Of a stretch of DNA of 34,032 nucleotides, positions 13,708 to 20,998 are shown in pieces (the first letter of the stretch is position 1; the number at the start of each line of letters is the position of its first letter). Location: NCBI GenBank assembly GCA_963632245.1, contig CAVGTF010000008.1, positions 1 to 34,032 of the forward strand, read 5' to 3'. The position numbers and the translations under genes are program-made. This DNA is from UBA1724 sp963632245. Its GTDB lineage: Bacteria; Verrucomicrobiota; Lentisphaeria; Oligosphaerales; Oligosphaeraceae. The notes below the pieces were generated by a model. The model was not told the origin of the DNA, made no database searches, and worked only from the letters and a program-made list of their open reading frames with translations.

Positions 13708-15786
13708 ATGGATTCACAGGATTTGGAGCAGGGTCAGGAGGAGAAGGAGATGATGTCTCTTTCTGGTGCTGACGTTGAGAAGGGCGTTGTAGAGGGTGAC
13801 ACTGCTGCGGGCGTGTTGTTGCTCTTTGGCGCGAGTGTTGGGGCTGATGGCGAGTCTGAGGAGGTTGTGGAGGAGGGCAGTGCTTCTGGCAAGGAGGAGC
13901 GTCTGGCCAAGTTCCTGGCATCTGCGGGCATTGCCTCCCGCCGGAATTGCGAGGAGCTGATCCAGGAGGGCCGTGTGACGGTGAATGGTGAGCCCGTGGT
14001 CTCTCCCGCCTACAATGTGGATCCCGCGAAGGACCATGTCTGCTTCGAGGGGCGTCCCGTGGAGAGCTATCCCCAGGGAAAGGTCTATATCCTGCTCAAC
14101 AAGCCCGTGGGATACACCTGCAGCGCCAAGGATGACCACGCCGAAAAACTGGTCTTCGAGCTGATTCCCCAGCGCTTCGGACGCCTCTTCACTGTGGGAC
14201 GCCTGGACCGCGACTCCGAGGGCATGCTCATTCTCACCAACGACGGCGAATACGCTCAGCGCGTCATGCATCCCTCCCGGCAGATCGTGAAGCGCTACTA
14301 CGTGGAGTGCGATGGACAGTTCACCACCAGCCTCCGCCGCCGCATGATCGAGGGATTCTATGACAACGACGAATTCCTCCGCGCGCTCAACGTGGAGGAG
14401 GTCAATGTCTCCCGCGGTCACTGCACTCTGATCTTCACCCTCGGCGAGGGCCGCAAGCGCGAGGTGCGCCGCCTCTGCAAGGATGTGGGTCTCCAGGTGA
14501 CCCTCCTGCGACGCATCGCCATTGGCGCTCTGGAGATGGACGACAAGCTGTCCGCCGGCTCTTGGCGCATGCTCTCCGAGGAGGAGCAGCAGAAGGTCTT
14601 CGAGAAGGTCCGCCTTCCCGAACAGGCCGCCGCCGTCGATCCCAAGCCCTACTGGCAGAAGGAAAAGAAGCCCTTCGATCGCGAACACCGCCCCTACGCC
14701 GCTAGCCCCTTCCCCGAATACCGCAAACGCGAAGAGGACTCCTCCGACTCCCGCGACCGCAAGCCCTTCGACCGTGATCGCAAGCCCTTCGACCGTGATC
14801 GCAAGCCCTTCGATCGTGATCGCAAGCCCTTCGACCGTGACCGGAAGTCCTTCGAGGCCGAGGAGCTCCGCCCTTGGTATGCCGAGGACACCGAGGTACA
14901 GCAGCCCCGCGAGGAGCGCTCTTTCGATCGCAAGCCCTTCGACCGTGACCGGAAACCTTTCGACCGTGACCGGAAACCCTTCGGCCGGAAACCCTTTGAT
15001 AAGGACCGGAAGCCCTTCGGCCGCAAGCCCTTCGATCGCGACCGCAAGCCCTTCGAGGCTGAGGAGCGTCGCCCCTGGTACTCCGAGGATGGCGAAAGCC
15101 AGCAGCCCCGCGAGGAGCGCTCTTTCGACCGCAAGCCCTTCGACCGCGAGCGCAAGCCCTATGGCGATCGTGACCGGAAGTCCTTCGGTCGTAAGTCCTT
15201 TGATCGTGACCGCAAGCCCTTTGACCGCGACCGCAAGCCCTTTGAGGCCGAGGAGCGCCGCCCCTGGTACTCCGAGGATGGCGAAAGCCAGCAGCCCCGC
15301 GAGGAGCGCTCTTTCGACCGCAAGCCCTTCGACCGCGAGCGCAAGCCCTATGGCGATCGTGACCGGAAGTCCTTCGGTCGTAAGTCCTTTGATCGTGACC
15401 GCAAGCCCTTTGACCGCGACCGCAAGCCCTTTGAGGCCGAGGAGCGCCGCCCCTGGTACTCCGAGGATGGCGAAAGCCAGCAGCCCCGCGAGGAGCGCTC
15501 TTTCGAGCGGAAGCCCTTTGACCGTGACCGCAAGCCCTTCGGTGATCGCGATCGGAAGCCCTTCGACCGTGACCGGAAGCCCTTCGGTGACCGCGATCGG
15601 AAGCCCTTTGATCGTGACCGGAAGCCCTTTGATCGTGACCGCAAGCCTTTTGGCGACCGTGACCGCAAGCCCTTCGGCCGTGATGGCGAGCGTAGCGAGC
15701 GTGGTGGCCACAGTGGCTTTGGCCGTGGCGCGCAGGGGTTCCGTGGCGGTGCCCATGGCAGCCGTCCCCCCCGTTCCTGGAGGTAG
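13708..15786 (+). CDS. rluB: RluB/RsuA-family rRNA pseudouridine synthase with giant charged repeat tail
   Basis: This 692-residue protein converts a uridine in rRNA to pseudouridine. Residues 1-60 form an acidic leader. An S4 RNA-binding domain follows (RLAKFLASAGIASRRNCEEL, 65-84). The catalytic domain spans about 125-295, with NKPVGYTCS, the catalytic Asp167 in TVGRLDRDSEGMLIL, and GRKREVRRLC. Residues 315-692 are low-complexity, with about 25 copies of RKPF in DRDRKPF-type units. Four EAEE-RPWY-ED-QQPREERSF modules and a Gly/Arg-rich end (GGHSGFGRGAQGFRGG) complete the tail. Usual family members are 230-320 residues. I chose ATG 13708 because AGGAG at 13694-13698 precedes it. An in-frame extension to 13579 has no such support. 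mutS2 follows after 12 bases. Confidence 0.9.
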   Translation: MDSQDLEQGQEEKEMMSLSGADVEKGVVEGDTAAGVLLLFGASVGADGESEEVVEEGSASGKEERLAKFLASAGIASRRNCEELIQEGRVTVNGEPVVSPAYNVDPAKDHVCFEGRPVESYPQGKVYILLNKPVGYTCSAKDDHAEKLVFELIPQRFGRLFTVGRLDRDSEGMLILTNDGEYAQRVMHPSRQIVKRYYVECDGQFTTSLRRRMIEGFYDNDEFLRALNVEEVNVSRGHCTLIFTLGEGRKREVRRLCKDVGLQVTLLRRIAIGALEMDDKLSAGSWRMLSEEEQQKVFEKVRLPEQAAAVDPKPYWQKEKKPFDREHRPYAASPFPEYRKREEDSSDSRDRKPFDRDRKPFDRDRKPFDRDRKPFDRDRKSFEAEELRPWYAEDTEVQQPREERSFDRKPFDRDRKPFDRDRKPFGRKPFDKDRKPFGRKPFDRDRKPFEAEERRPWYSEDGESQQPREERSFDRKPFDRERKPYGDRDRKSFGRKSFDRDRKPFDRDRKPFEAEERRPWYSEDGESQQPREERSFDRKPFDRERKPYGDRDRKSFGRKSFDRDRKPFDRDRKPFEAEERRPWYSEDGESQQPREERSFERKPFDRDRKPFGDRDRKPFDRDRKPFGDRDRKPFDRDRKPFDRDRKPFGDRDRKPFGRDGERSERGGHSGFGRGAQGFRGGAHGSRPPRSWR
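14854..15500 (+). repeat. Tandem in-frame repeats of 201 and 189 bases within the pseudouridine synthase tail
   Basis: The module starting GAGGCYGAGGAGC occurs at 14854, 15055, 15244 and 15433. The spacings are 201, 189 and 189 bases, all multiples of three. The copies at 15055-15243 and 15244-15432 differ at only two silent positions that I can see, so that duplication is recent. The fourth copy diverges after its first 65 or so bases. Shorter units of 21 bases (DRDRKPF) fill the rest of the tail. Confidence 0.9.
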
Positions 15787-15798
15787 TCTGCTCGTCGG

Positions 15799-18222
15799 AT
15801 GAAGAGAGGCGAGGAACATTCCCTTCGGGTGCTGGGGTATCCCCAGCTACTGGAGGAGATCGGCCGCGAGGCGCAGAGTCCGGGGGGACTGCGCCGCGTC
15901 CTCGCCCTTCGTCCCTATCATTCCCTCGATAAGATCCGGGCATCCCGGGGGCTTTACGAGGATCTATTGAAGCTGGAGGAGAGCGCCTTCGGATTGCCCT
16001 CCTTGGCGAAGGAGGACCTCTCCCAGATCTTCCTCCATGTCCAGCCATCGGATGCCGTCCTGGATGGCCTGGAATTGCGACAGTGTCTCTCTCTGCTTCT
16101 GGTTGTTTGGGATCTCTACGGATATCTCCGAGAGCCCCGCGTCCAGGAGCTCTCCTTTCTCCAGAATGCCACTCGCGATCTGGAGTGTTGCGATGGCCTC
16201 CGACAGGCCCTCCAGCGCTCTCTGGATGCCGATGGCTCTATCCTGGATGGTGCCAGCGAACGCCTCCGGGAATTGCGCCGCAACAAGGCCGCCGCCGAGC
16301 GGCATCTCCAGCGCGCCCTGGAGGAGATGATCCACGATAGCGCGTTGGATGGCGTTCTGAGGGATCGCTTTGTCACCCAGCGCAATGGCCGCTATGTGGT
16401 TCCCGTGCGTCGGGAGTCCCAATCCAATGTCCCCGGTTTGGTCCACGATGTCTCCTCCACTGGCCAGACGCTCTTCGTGGAGCCCACCGCCACCCTCGGC
16501 CTGGGAAATCAGGTATCCACTCTCTCTGCCGAGGAGCGCGAGGAATGCCGGCGCATTTTGGCGGCGCTCTCTGATGGCGTGCGGCAGGCGTTGCCCGCCC
16601 TCCGCAGAGACGACGAGATCCTGGAGGAGCTGGATGCCGCCGCCGCGGTGGCGCGGTGGGGCGGAAAATACTCCTGCGTCCTGCCCGCTTTCGGCGGATT
16701 CCTCCGGCTTTCGCAGGCACGGCATCCCCTCCTGGAAGCGCAATTCGCCCGTGAGGGCGCTGGCAGAAAGGTGGTGCCCCTGGATCTCCAGTTGCCTGCT
16801 GGCACCCGGACCCTGGCGATCACCGGCTCCAATACCGGCGGAAAAACGGTCACCCTGAAGACCGTGGGACTCCTCTGCCTGGCTGCACAGACCGGACTCC
16901 CTGTTCCCGTGGAGCCGGAATCCCTCTTCCCCGTCTTCAGCCGCGTGCTGGCCGACATCGGAGACGAACAGTCCCTGGACGAGAATCTCTCGACCTTCTC
17001 CGGACATCTGGCGCAGATCGCCGATATCCTCCGGGAGACCGCCGCACCCGGCGAATCCCTGGTGCTCCTGGATGAATTGGGAAGCGGCACCGATCCCGCC
17101 GAGGGCGGCGCCATCGCTTGCGCCGTGCTACAGGAGCTGTCGCACCGGCAGAGCCTCACGCTGGCGACCACACACCTGGGAAGCGTAAAGAACTTCGTCC
17201 ACGCCACACCCGGCATGGTCAATGGCGCAGTTCGCTTCAATCTGGAGGACCTGCAGCCGGAATACGTCCTGGAACTGGGACGCCCTGGCGCCAGCCACGC
17301 ACTCTCCATCGCCAAGCGCATGGGAATCCCCCAGAATGTCCTCCAGAAGGCGGAGGGATTCCTCTCCGGCGAAGAGGTCCGTTTGGAAAAGCTCCTTTCG
17401 CGCCTGGAGAATGAGCAACGGAAGGCTTCGGAGGAGCGCGCGGCCGCCCAGCAGACCCGCAAGGAGGCCGAGGAGCTCCTGGCAAAGAACCGGGAACAAT
17501 CCGCGGAATTGCGCACCACCCGCAAGAAGCGCCTCAATGACGCCGTCCAGGAGGCACAGGCGCTCCTGGATAACACCCGAAAACAGGTGGAGAATCTCCT
17601 CCGGCAAATCCGTGAGGCCGGCCGCAAGAATGGCGACGCCGCGGGGGATTCCGTAGGCGAGCAGGCCGCGAAGGCTCGGCAGTGGCTCTCCCAGCAGCAG
17701 GAGCGCCTGGAGACCACCCGGAAACAGACCGCCCCAAAGCCCGATGCACGCCAACTCCCCAAGAAGGAGTGGACGGTCGGACGGCGTATTTGGGTGGAGA
17801 AGCTCTCTGCACATGGTCGCATCCTTCAGGTGGACGAGAAGCACGGCACGCTGGAAGTGGAGGTCAATGGACTCCCCTTCCGCATGAAGTGCCCCGAGGT
17901 CTTCCCGGAACAGTCCCCCGAGGAGAAGGCCCCCGCCGTCACCGTCCGCGCACCCGTCTTCCAGGGACAGACCAGCCACGAACTGATGTTGGTGGGAATG
18001 CGCGTGGACGACGCCCTCCGGCGTTTGGAGCAGTATCTTAATGACTGTGTCCTGGCGCACCTCGGCGAGGTCCGCATTGTCCATGGCTTCGGCACCGGAC
18101 GACTCCGGGAGGCCATTCACCAATTTCTGAAGCGCCAGCCAATGGTCCAGGAGTTCTACCTGGGAAGCAACCCCATGGAGGGTGGCGCAGGCGTTACATT
18201 TGTGCGGCTCATCGCACCCTAG
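15799..18222 (+). CDS. mutS2: Endonuclease MutS2 (MutS-family ATPase with Smr domain)
   Basis: This 807-residue protein has the MutS2 plan. An N-terminal lever/core region covers about 1-330. The ATPase domain has Walker A GSNTGGKT at residues 343-350, Walker B LVLLDE at 421-426, and the signature STFSGHLAQIADIL between them. A glutamine- and lysine-rich coiled coil covers about 515-650, and a C-terminal Smr domain about 725-807 with VHGFGTGRLREAIHQFLK. MutS2 acts on recombination intermediates and, in some bacteria, splits collided ribosomes. The Smr LDLHG motif reads LMLVGM here, so the first histidine is missing, as in many MutS2 proteins. A GGAGG lies about 15 bases before the ATG, within the upstream stop region, suggesting coupling to rluB. 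Confidence 0.95.
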   Translation: MKRGEEHSLRVLGYPQLLEEIGREAQSPGGLRRVLALRPYHSLDKIRASRGLYEDLLKLEESAFGLPSLAKEDLSQIFLHVQPSDAVLDGLELRQCLSLLLVVWDLYGYLREPRVQELSFLQNATRDLECCDGLRQALQRSLDADGSILDGASERLRELRRNKAAAERHLQRALEEMIHDSALDGVLRDRFVTQRNGRYVVPVRRESQSNVPGLVHDVSSTGQTLFVEPTATLGLGNQVSTLSAEEREECRRILAALSDGVRQALPALRRDDEILEELDAAAAVARWGGKYSCVLPAFGGFLRLSQARHPLLEAQFAREGAGRKVVPLDLQLPAGTRTLAITGSNTGGKTVTLKTVGLLCLAAQTGLPVPVEPESLFPVFSRVLADIGDEQSLDENLSTFSGHLAQIADILRETAAPGESLVLLDELGSGTDPAEGGAIACAVLQELSHRQSLTLATTHLGSVKNFVHATPGMVNGAVRFNLEDLQPEYVLELGRPGASHALSIAKRMGIPQNVLQKAEGFLSGEEVRLEKLLSRLENEQRKASEERAAAQQTRKEAEELLAKNREQSAELRTTRKKRLNDAVQEAQALLDNTRKQVENLLRQIREAGRKNGDAAGDSVGEQAAKARQWLSQQQERLETTRKQTAPKPDARQLPKKEWTVGRRIWVEKLSAHGRILQVDEKHGTLEVEVNGLPFRMKCPEVFPEQSPEEKAPAVTVRAPVFQGQTSHELMLVGMRVDDALRRLEQYLNDCVLAHLGEVRIVHGFGTGRLREAIHQFLKRQPMVQEFYLGSNPMEGGAGVTFVRLIAP

Positions 18223-18272
18223 GGCGGAACGAGATTCCCCCACACGACAATTTCCAGTCCCGACATCGGAGA

Positions 18273-18286
18273 GTCAGTTTACTGAC
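18273..18286 (+). promoter_or_regulatory. Palindrome touching the metW start codon
   Basis: GTCAGT (18273-18278) and ACTGAC (18281-18286) form perfect six-base arms around TT and end directly before the ATG at 18287. The GGAGAG ribosome site at 18268-18273 abuts it. It could be a protein-binding site or a small hairpin that controls initiation. Confidence 0.35.
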
Positions 18287-19270
18287 ATGCTAAAGAAGGC
18301 GAGAAAGTCCACCAAAACGACGCAGGTTACGAGCTCAACTAGCGACGCGACATCCGGAAGAATGGTGGCAGAAAAAAAGGCAGACAATGAATCGGCAGTG
18401 ACGTTGTTCTCATCACGCAGTGGGAAGTCCACCCCTCTTAAAAAATCTGCGCGTAAGAAGCCCGCGATCGCGGCTACAAAGAAGGGTAGGCCGAACCTAA
18501 AAGAGTCTGCGAAAAAAAAGCCAGACGATACGTCAATAGCATCTCCGTTGCCGGGACTGGATCTTTTTTTGGAGAAGCTGGAGGTCCGGGCTCAGGACAG
18601 CGATTTCGATACCCTGCGCGCCATGGTCCGGGAGGCCATCCAGGATGGCGCTCGGGGAGTGGTGGAGGCGCCGCCGCCCTACCGCTGGCAGGATCGCCTC
18701 ATCGAGGAGGTCGTCCCTAACCGCGCTACGGTCCTGGATGTGGGCTGTGGCGAGGGCGATCTGCTGGTGCGGCTCTCCGATTCCCGAAAGGCCGTAGTCC
18801 AGGGCATCGAGATTAACCAGGAGATGGCGATGCGCTGCATCGAGCGCGGCATCCCCACCTATCATGGCGATCTGGAGAAGAGCTTGAAGAACTTCCAGGA
18901 CAAGAGCTACGATTTCGTGATTCTGGAAGAGACTCTCCAGACCCTGCAGCACCCCATCGATGTGCTCCGGGAACTCCTCCGCATTGGAAAGAAGGTGGTG
19001 GTCTCCATCCCGAATTTCGCCCACTGGAGGGTCCGCCTGGCATTCAGCCTGGGCGGACGCATGCCCCGCACCTCCTCCCTGCCGCATACTTGGTATAACA
19101 CCCCAAATATCCATCTCTGCACCCTCAATGACTTCCTGGATTGGGTGGAGGAAGACAAGGTCAAGATCCTCAAGATGTGGTGCCTGGTCAACGGAAAGGC
19201 CGAGCCCTACGGAGAAGGACATAACCTGAAGGCAGAACAGGCACTCTTCGTCCTCTCAAAGAAACTCTAG
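18287..19270 (+). CDS. metW: MetW-type class I SAM methyltransferase with lysine-rich N-terminal tail
   Basis: This 327-residue protein has a MetW-like domain from about residue 125: ATVLDVGCGEGDLLVRL is the SAM-binding motif. GIEINQEMAMRCIERGIPTYHGDLE follows, then DFVILEETLQTLQHP, and the family hallmark VVVSIPNFAHWRVRL with LPHTWYNTPNIHLCTLNDF. MetW acts with MetX in methionine synthesis in some bacteria; no metX is nearby. Residues 1-90 are rich in Lys, Ser, Ala and Thr (KKSARKKPAIAATKK), like histone H1. This tail uses rare codons (ATA, AGA, AGG, TCA, many AAA), unlike the catalytic part. Start at 18287 is chosen by GGAGAG upstream; ATG 18362 is an alternative. It is 64 bases after mutS2. 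Confidence 0.87.
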   Translation: MLKKARKSTKTTQVTSSTSDATSGRMVAEKKADNESAVTLFSSRSGKSTPLKKSARKKPAIAATKKGRPNLKESAKKKPDDTSIASPLPGLDLFLEKLEVRAQDSDFDTLRAMVREAIQDGARGVVEAPPPYRWQDRLIEEVVPNRATVLDVGCGEGDLLVRLSDSRKAVVQGIEINQEMAMRCIERGIPTYHGDLEKSLKNFQDKSYDFVILEETLQTLQHPIDVLRELLRIGKKVVVSIPNFAHWRVRLAFSLGGRMPRTSSLPHTWYNTPNIHLCTLNDFLDWVEEDKVKILKMWCLVNGKAEPYGEGHNLKAEQALFVLSKKL

Positions 19271-19294
19271 GCGCGAAGGAGTCGCGTACGCAAA

Positions 19295-19334
19295 AAAATC
19301 CCGTCCTGGCATTGTGTTGCCAAGGCGGGATTTT
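19295..19334. terminator. Bidirectional intrinsic terminator between metW and the exonuclease gene
   Basis: AAAATCCCG (19295-19303) pairs with CGGGATTTT (19326-19334), with TGGCA/TGCCA pairing inside. A and T tracts lie on both sides. It lies between two convergent genes and can end both transcripts. Confidence 0.85.
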
Positions 19335-19355
19335 GTGTTTTTGGGACTGTGATTC

Positions 19356-20246
19356 CTAGAAGAGCATGAGCTGCTGGGGCACCTTCCGCTTCTGGATCTC
19401 GGACAGGATGGCCTTGAAGCCCTCCTGCTGACAGAGGTCGGCGAGGGCGTTCCAGTCGGGGCGATGTTTGCGGATGGAGGACATGTCCTTCCAGCCCTCG
19501 GGCAACGGGGTGTCCAAGCGGACCAGCTCCTGGTTCTGCTTCAGGTGCTCCTGGTGCTCCTTCAGGGTGTCCTTCATCTTTCCGGCGGGGAGCTCCTCAA
19601 GGCGTGCAGCGAGCTCCTCCAATGACCCGAATTGCTGCAGGAGGCGCGCGGCGGTCTTGGGGCCGCATCCGGGGATGCCCGGGATGTTGTCGGCGGTATC
19701 GCCCACCAGCGCCAAGTAGTCCTTTAGCTGGCTGGGAGTGACGCCGAATTTCTCCTGGACTTTCGCTTCGCCAATCTCCTCCCAGGGAGCCTTGGAGTTG
19801 CCGGGCTTCAATAGCAGCACCTCGCCGTCCTTCACGAGCTGCCCAAGGTCCTTGTCGCCCGTGAGAATCCGGACGGTCTCGCCATGGCGTTCGCCGGCGA
19901 TGCCGGCCAGCAAGTCGTCGGCCTCGAAGCCCTCGCGCTCCACTACACTCCAGCCGAAGGCCTGCGCCCACTGGCGGATCTTGGGGACCTGCGCACGCAA
20001 TTCCTCGGGCATGGGGGGGCGCTGCGCTTTGTATGCGGGCAACAGCGCGGTGCGCCGGACGCATTTGCCGTGGTCGAAGACCATTGCACCGTAATCGCAG
20101 GGGAATTCGTCTTCCAGCTGCAGGAAGAGCCGCGCCATGCCGAAGAGCGCATTGGTGGGCTCGCCCTTGGCGTTGGTCAGATTCCGGATGGCATAGAAGA
20201 GCCGGAAGATCTGGGAATAGGCGTCAATCAATAATACCTGTGGCAT
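19356..20246 (-). CDS. Stand-alone 5'-3' exonuclease (DNA polymerase I N-terminal-like flap nuclease)
   Basis: This 296-residue protein is the FEN-type nuclease domain without a polymerase. Metal-binding acidic motifs are visible: LLIDAYSQIFRLFYAI at the N-terminus, VVEREGFEADDLLAGIA near residue 110, and TGDKDLGQLV. The helix-hairpin-helix ALVGDTADNIPGIPGCGPKTAARLL is near residues 182-206. It cleaves 5' flaps and RNA primers during replication and repair. The start at 20246 is fixed by GAGGAG overlapping the rsmI stop codon. An upstream in-frame extension to 20330 lies inside rsmI and has no ribosome site. It is the last gene of the pheT-rsmI operon. Whether the genome also has a complete polA cannot be seen. 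Confidence 0.9.
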   Translation of the reverse strand: MPQVLLIDAYSQIFRLFYAIRNLTNAKGEPTNALFGMARLFLQLEDEFPCDYGAMVFDHGKCVRRTALLPAYKAQRPPMPEELRAQVPKIRQWAQAFGWSVVEREGFEADDLLAGIAGERHGETVRILTGDKDLGQLVKDGEVLLLKPGNSKAPWEEIGEAKVQEKFGVTPSQLKDYLALVGDTADNIPGIPGCGPKTAARLLQQFGSLEELAARLEELPAGKMKDTLKEHQEHLKQNQELVRLDTPLPEGWKDMSSIRKHRPDWNALADLCQQEGFKAILSEIQKRKVPQQLMLF

Positions 20247-20253
20247 GGTCGGA

Positions 20254-20994
20254 CTACTCCTCAGATTCGGCGTTGTCGGTAGAGTCGTCAGTGTCTTCCG
20301 CGGTGGGGACGGCTTCGCCGGTGTTTCCACGGATCACGATGACGGCCTCGCCCTTTGGGGGAGTCTTGGCGAAGAGTTCCGCCAATTGGGAGAGGGATCC
20401 GCGCTTCACGCGCTCGAATTGCTTGGTGAGCTCCAGGCAGACCGCGGCCTGGCGATCCCCCAGGACCTCCAATGCCTCCGACAGGAATTTTCCTACGCGG
20501 TAGGGGGATTCATAGAAGACCAGCGTGTGTCGGCTGGCGGCGTCTTCCAGGAGGAAGCTCCTGCGGTGGCCCGGCTTTCGGGGCGGAAAGCCCTTGAAGA
20601 TATAGCTGGAGGGCGGCAGTCCGGAGGAGATGAGCGCCACGGGCACCGCGCTGGCGCCGGGAATTACGCGGATCTCGTGTCCCGCGGCAATGGCGGCGGC
20701 CACCGCCGGGTAGCCGGGATCGCTGACCAACGGATATCCGGCGTCACTGCAGATCCCTACGCGCTTGCCTTCGTTGAGCCACGCCACGATGCGGGAGGCC
20801 ATCTCCCGCTCGTTGTGCTCGTGGTTGGCGACATAGAGCGCCGGACGGGGAATGCCCAGCAGGCTCACCAGATTTCCGGTGTGTCGGGTGTCCTCGCAGC
20901 AGAGGATCTCCTGGGCGGAGATCGCCTCACGGGTTCTGGGGGAGCAGTCCCCCAGATTCCCGATGGGGGTGGCAATGACGGTCAGAACGCCCAT
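20254..20994 (-). CDS. rsmI: 16S rRNA 2'-O-ribose C1402 methyltransferase RsmI
   Basis: This 246-residue enzyme methylates the ribose of C1402 in the ribosomal decoding centre with SAM. The tetrapyrrole-methylase fold is clear: VIATPIGNLGDCSPRTREAI at the start, CEDTRHTGNLVSLLGI, and VGICSDAGYPLVSDPGYPAV. VIPGASAVPVALISSGLP and FKGFPPRKPGHRRSFL complete the family signature. Length is slightly short because the C-terminal helical extension is reduced to an acidic tail (TEDTDDSTDNAESEE-like). It starts four bases after the pheT stop and seven bases before the exonuclease start, so the three genes are one transcript. Confidence 0.95.
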   Translation of the reverse strand: MGVLTVIATPIGNLGDCSPRTREAISAQEILCCEDTRHTGNLVSLLGIPRPALYVANHEHNEREMASRIVAWLNEGKRVGICSDAGYPLVSDPGYPAVAAAIAAGHEIRVIPGASAVPVALISSGLPPSSYIFKGFPPRKPGHRRSFLLEDAASRHTLVFYESPYRVGKFLSEALEVLGDRQAAVCLELTKQFERVKRGSLSQLAELFAKTPPKGEAVIVIRGNTGEAVPTAEDTDDSTDNAESEE

Positions 20995-20998
20995 GGGG

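Noticed and set aside
14650..15786. Whether the DRDRKPF region is a CRISPR array or non-coding satellite
   Set aside because: The repeats are in frame with no spacers, all periods are multiples of three, and the frame continues from the catalytic domain to a normal stop before mutS2.
13714..15819. A 701-codon open frame antisense to the pseudouridine synthase gene, and a further plus-strand frame at 14522-15802
   Set aside because: Both arise from the repetitive, stop-poor codons of the RKPF tail. The translated products are monotonous (EGLAVTVKGLP-like), have no domain, and the catalytic S4 and pseudouridine synthase domains lie in the other frame.
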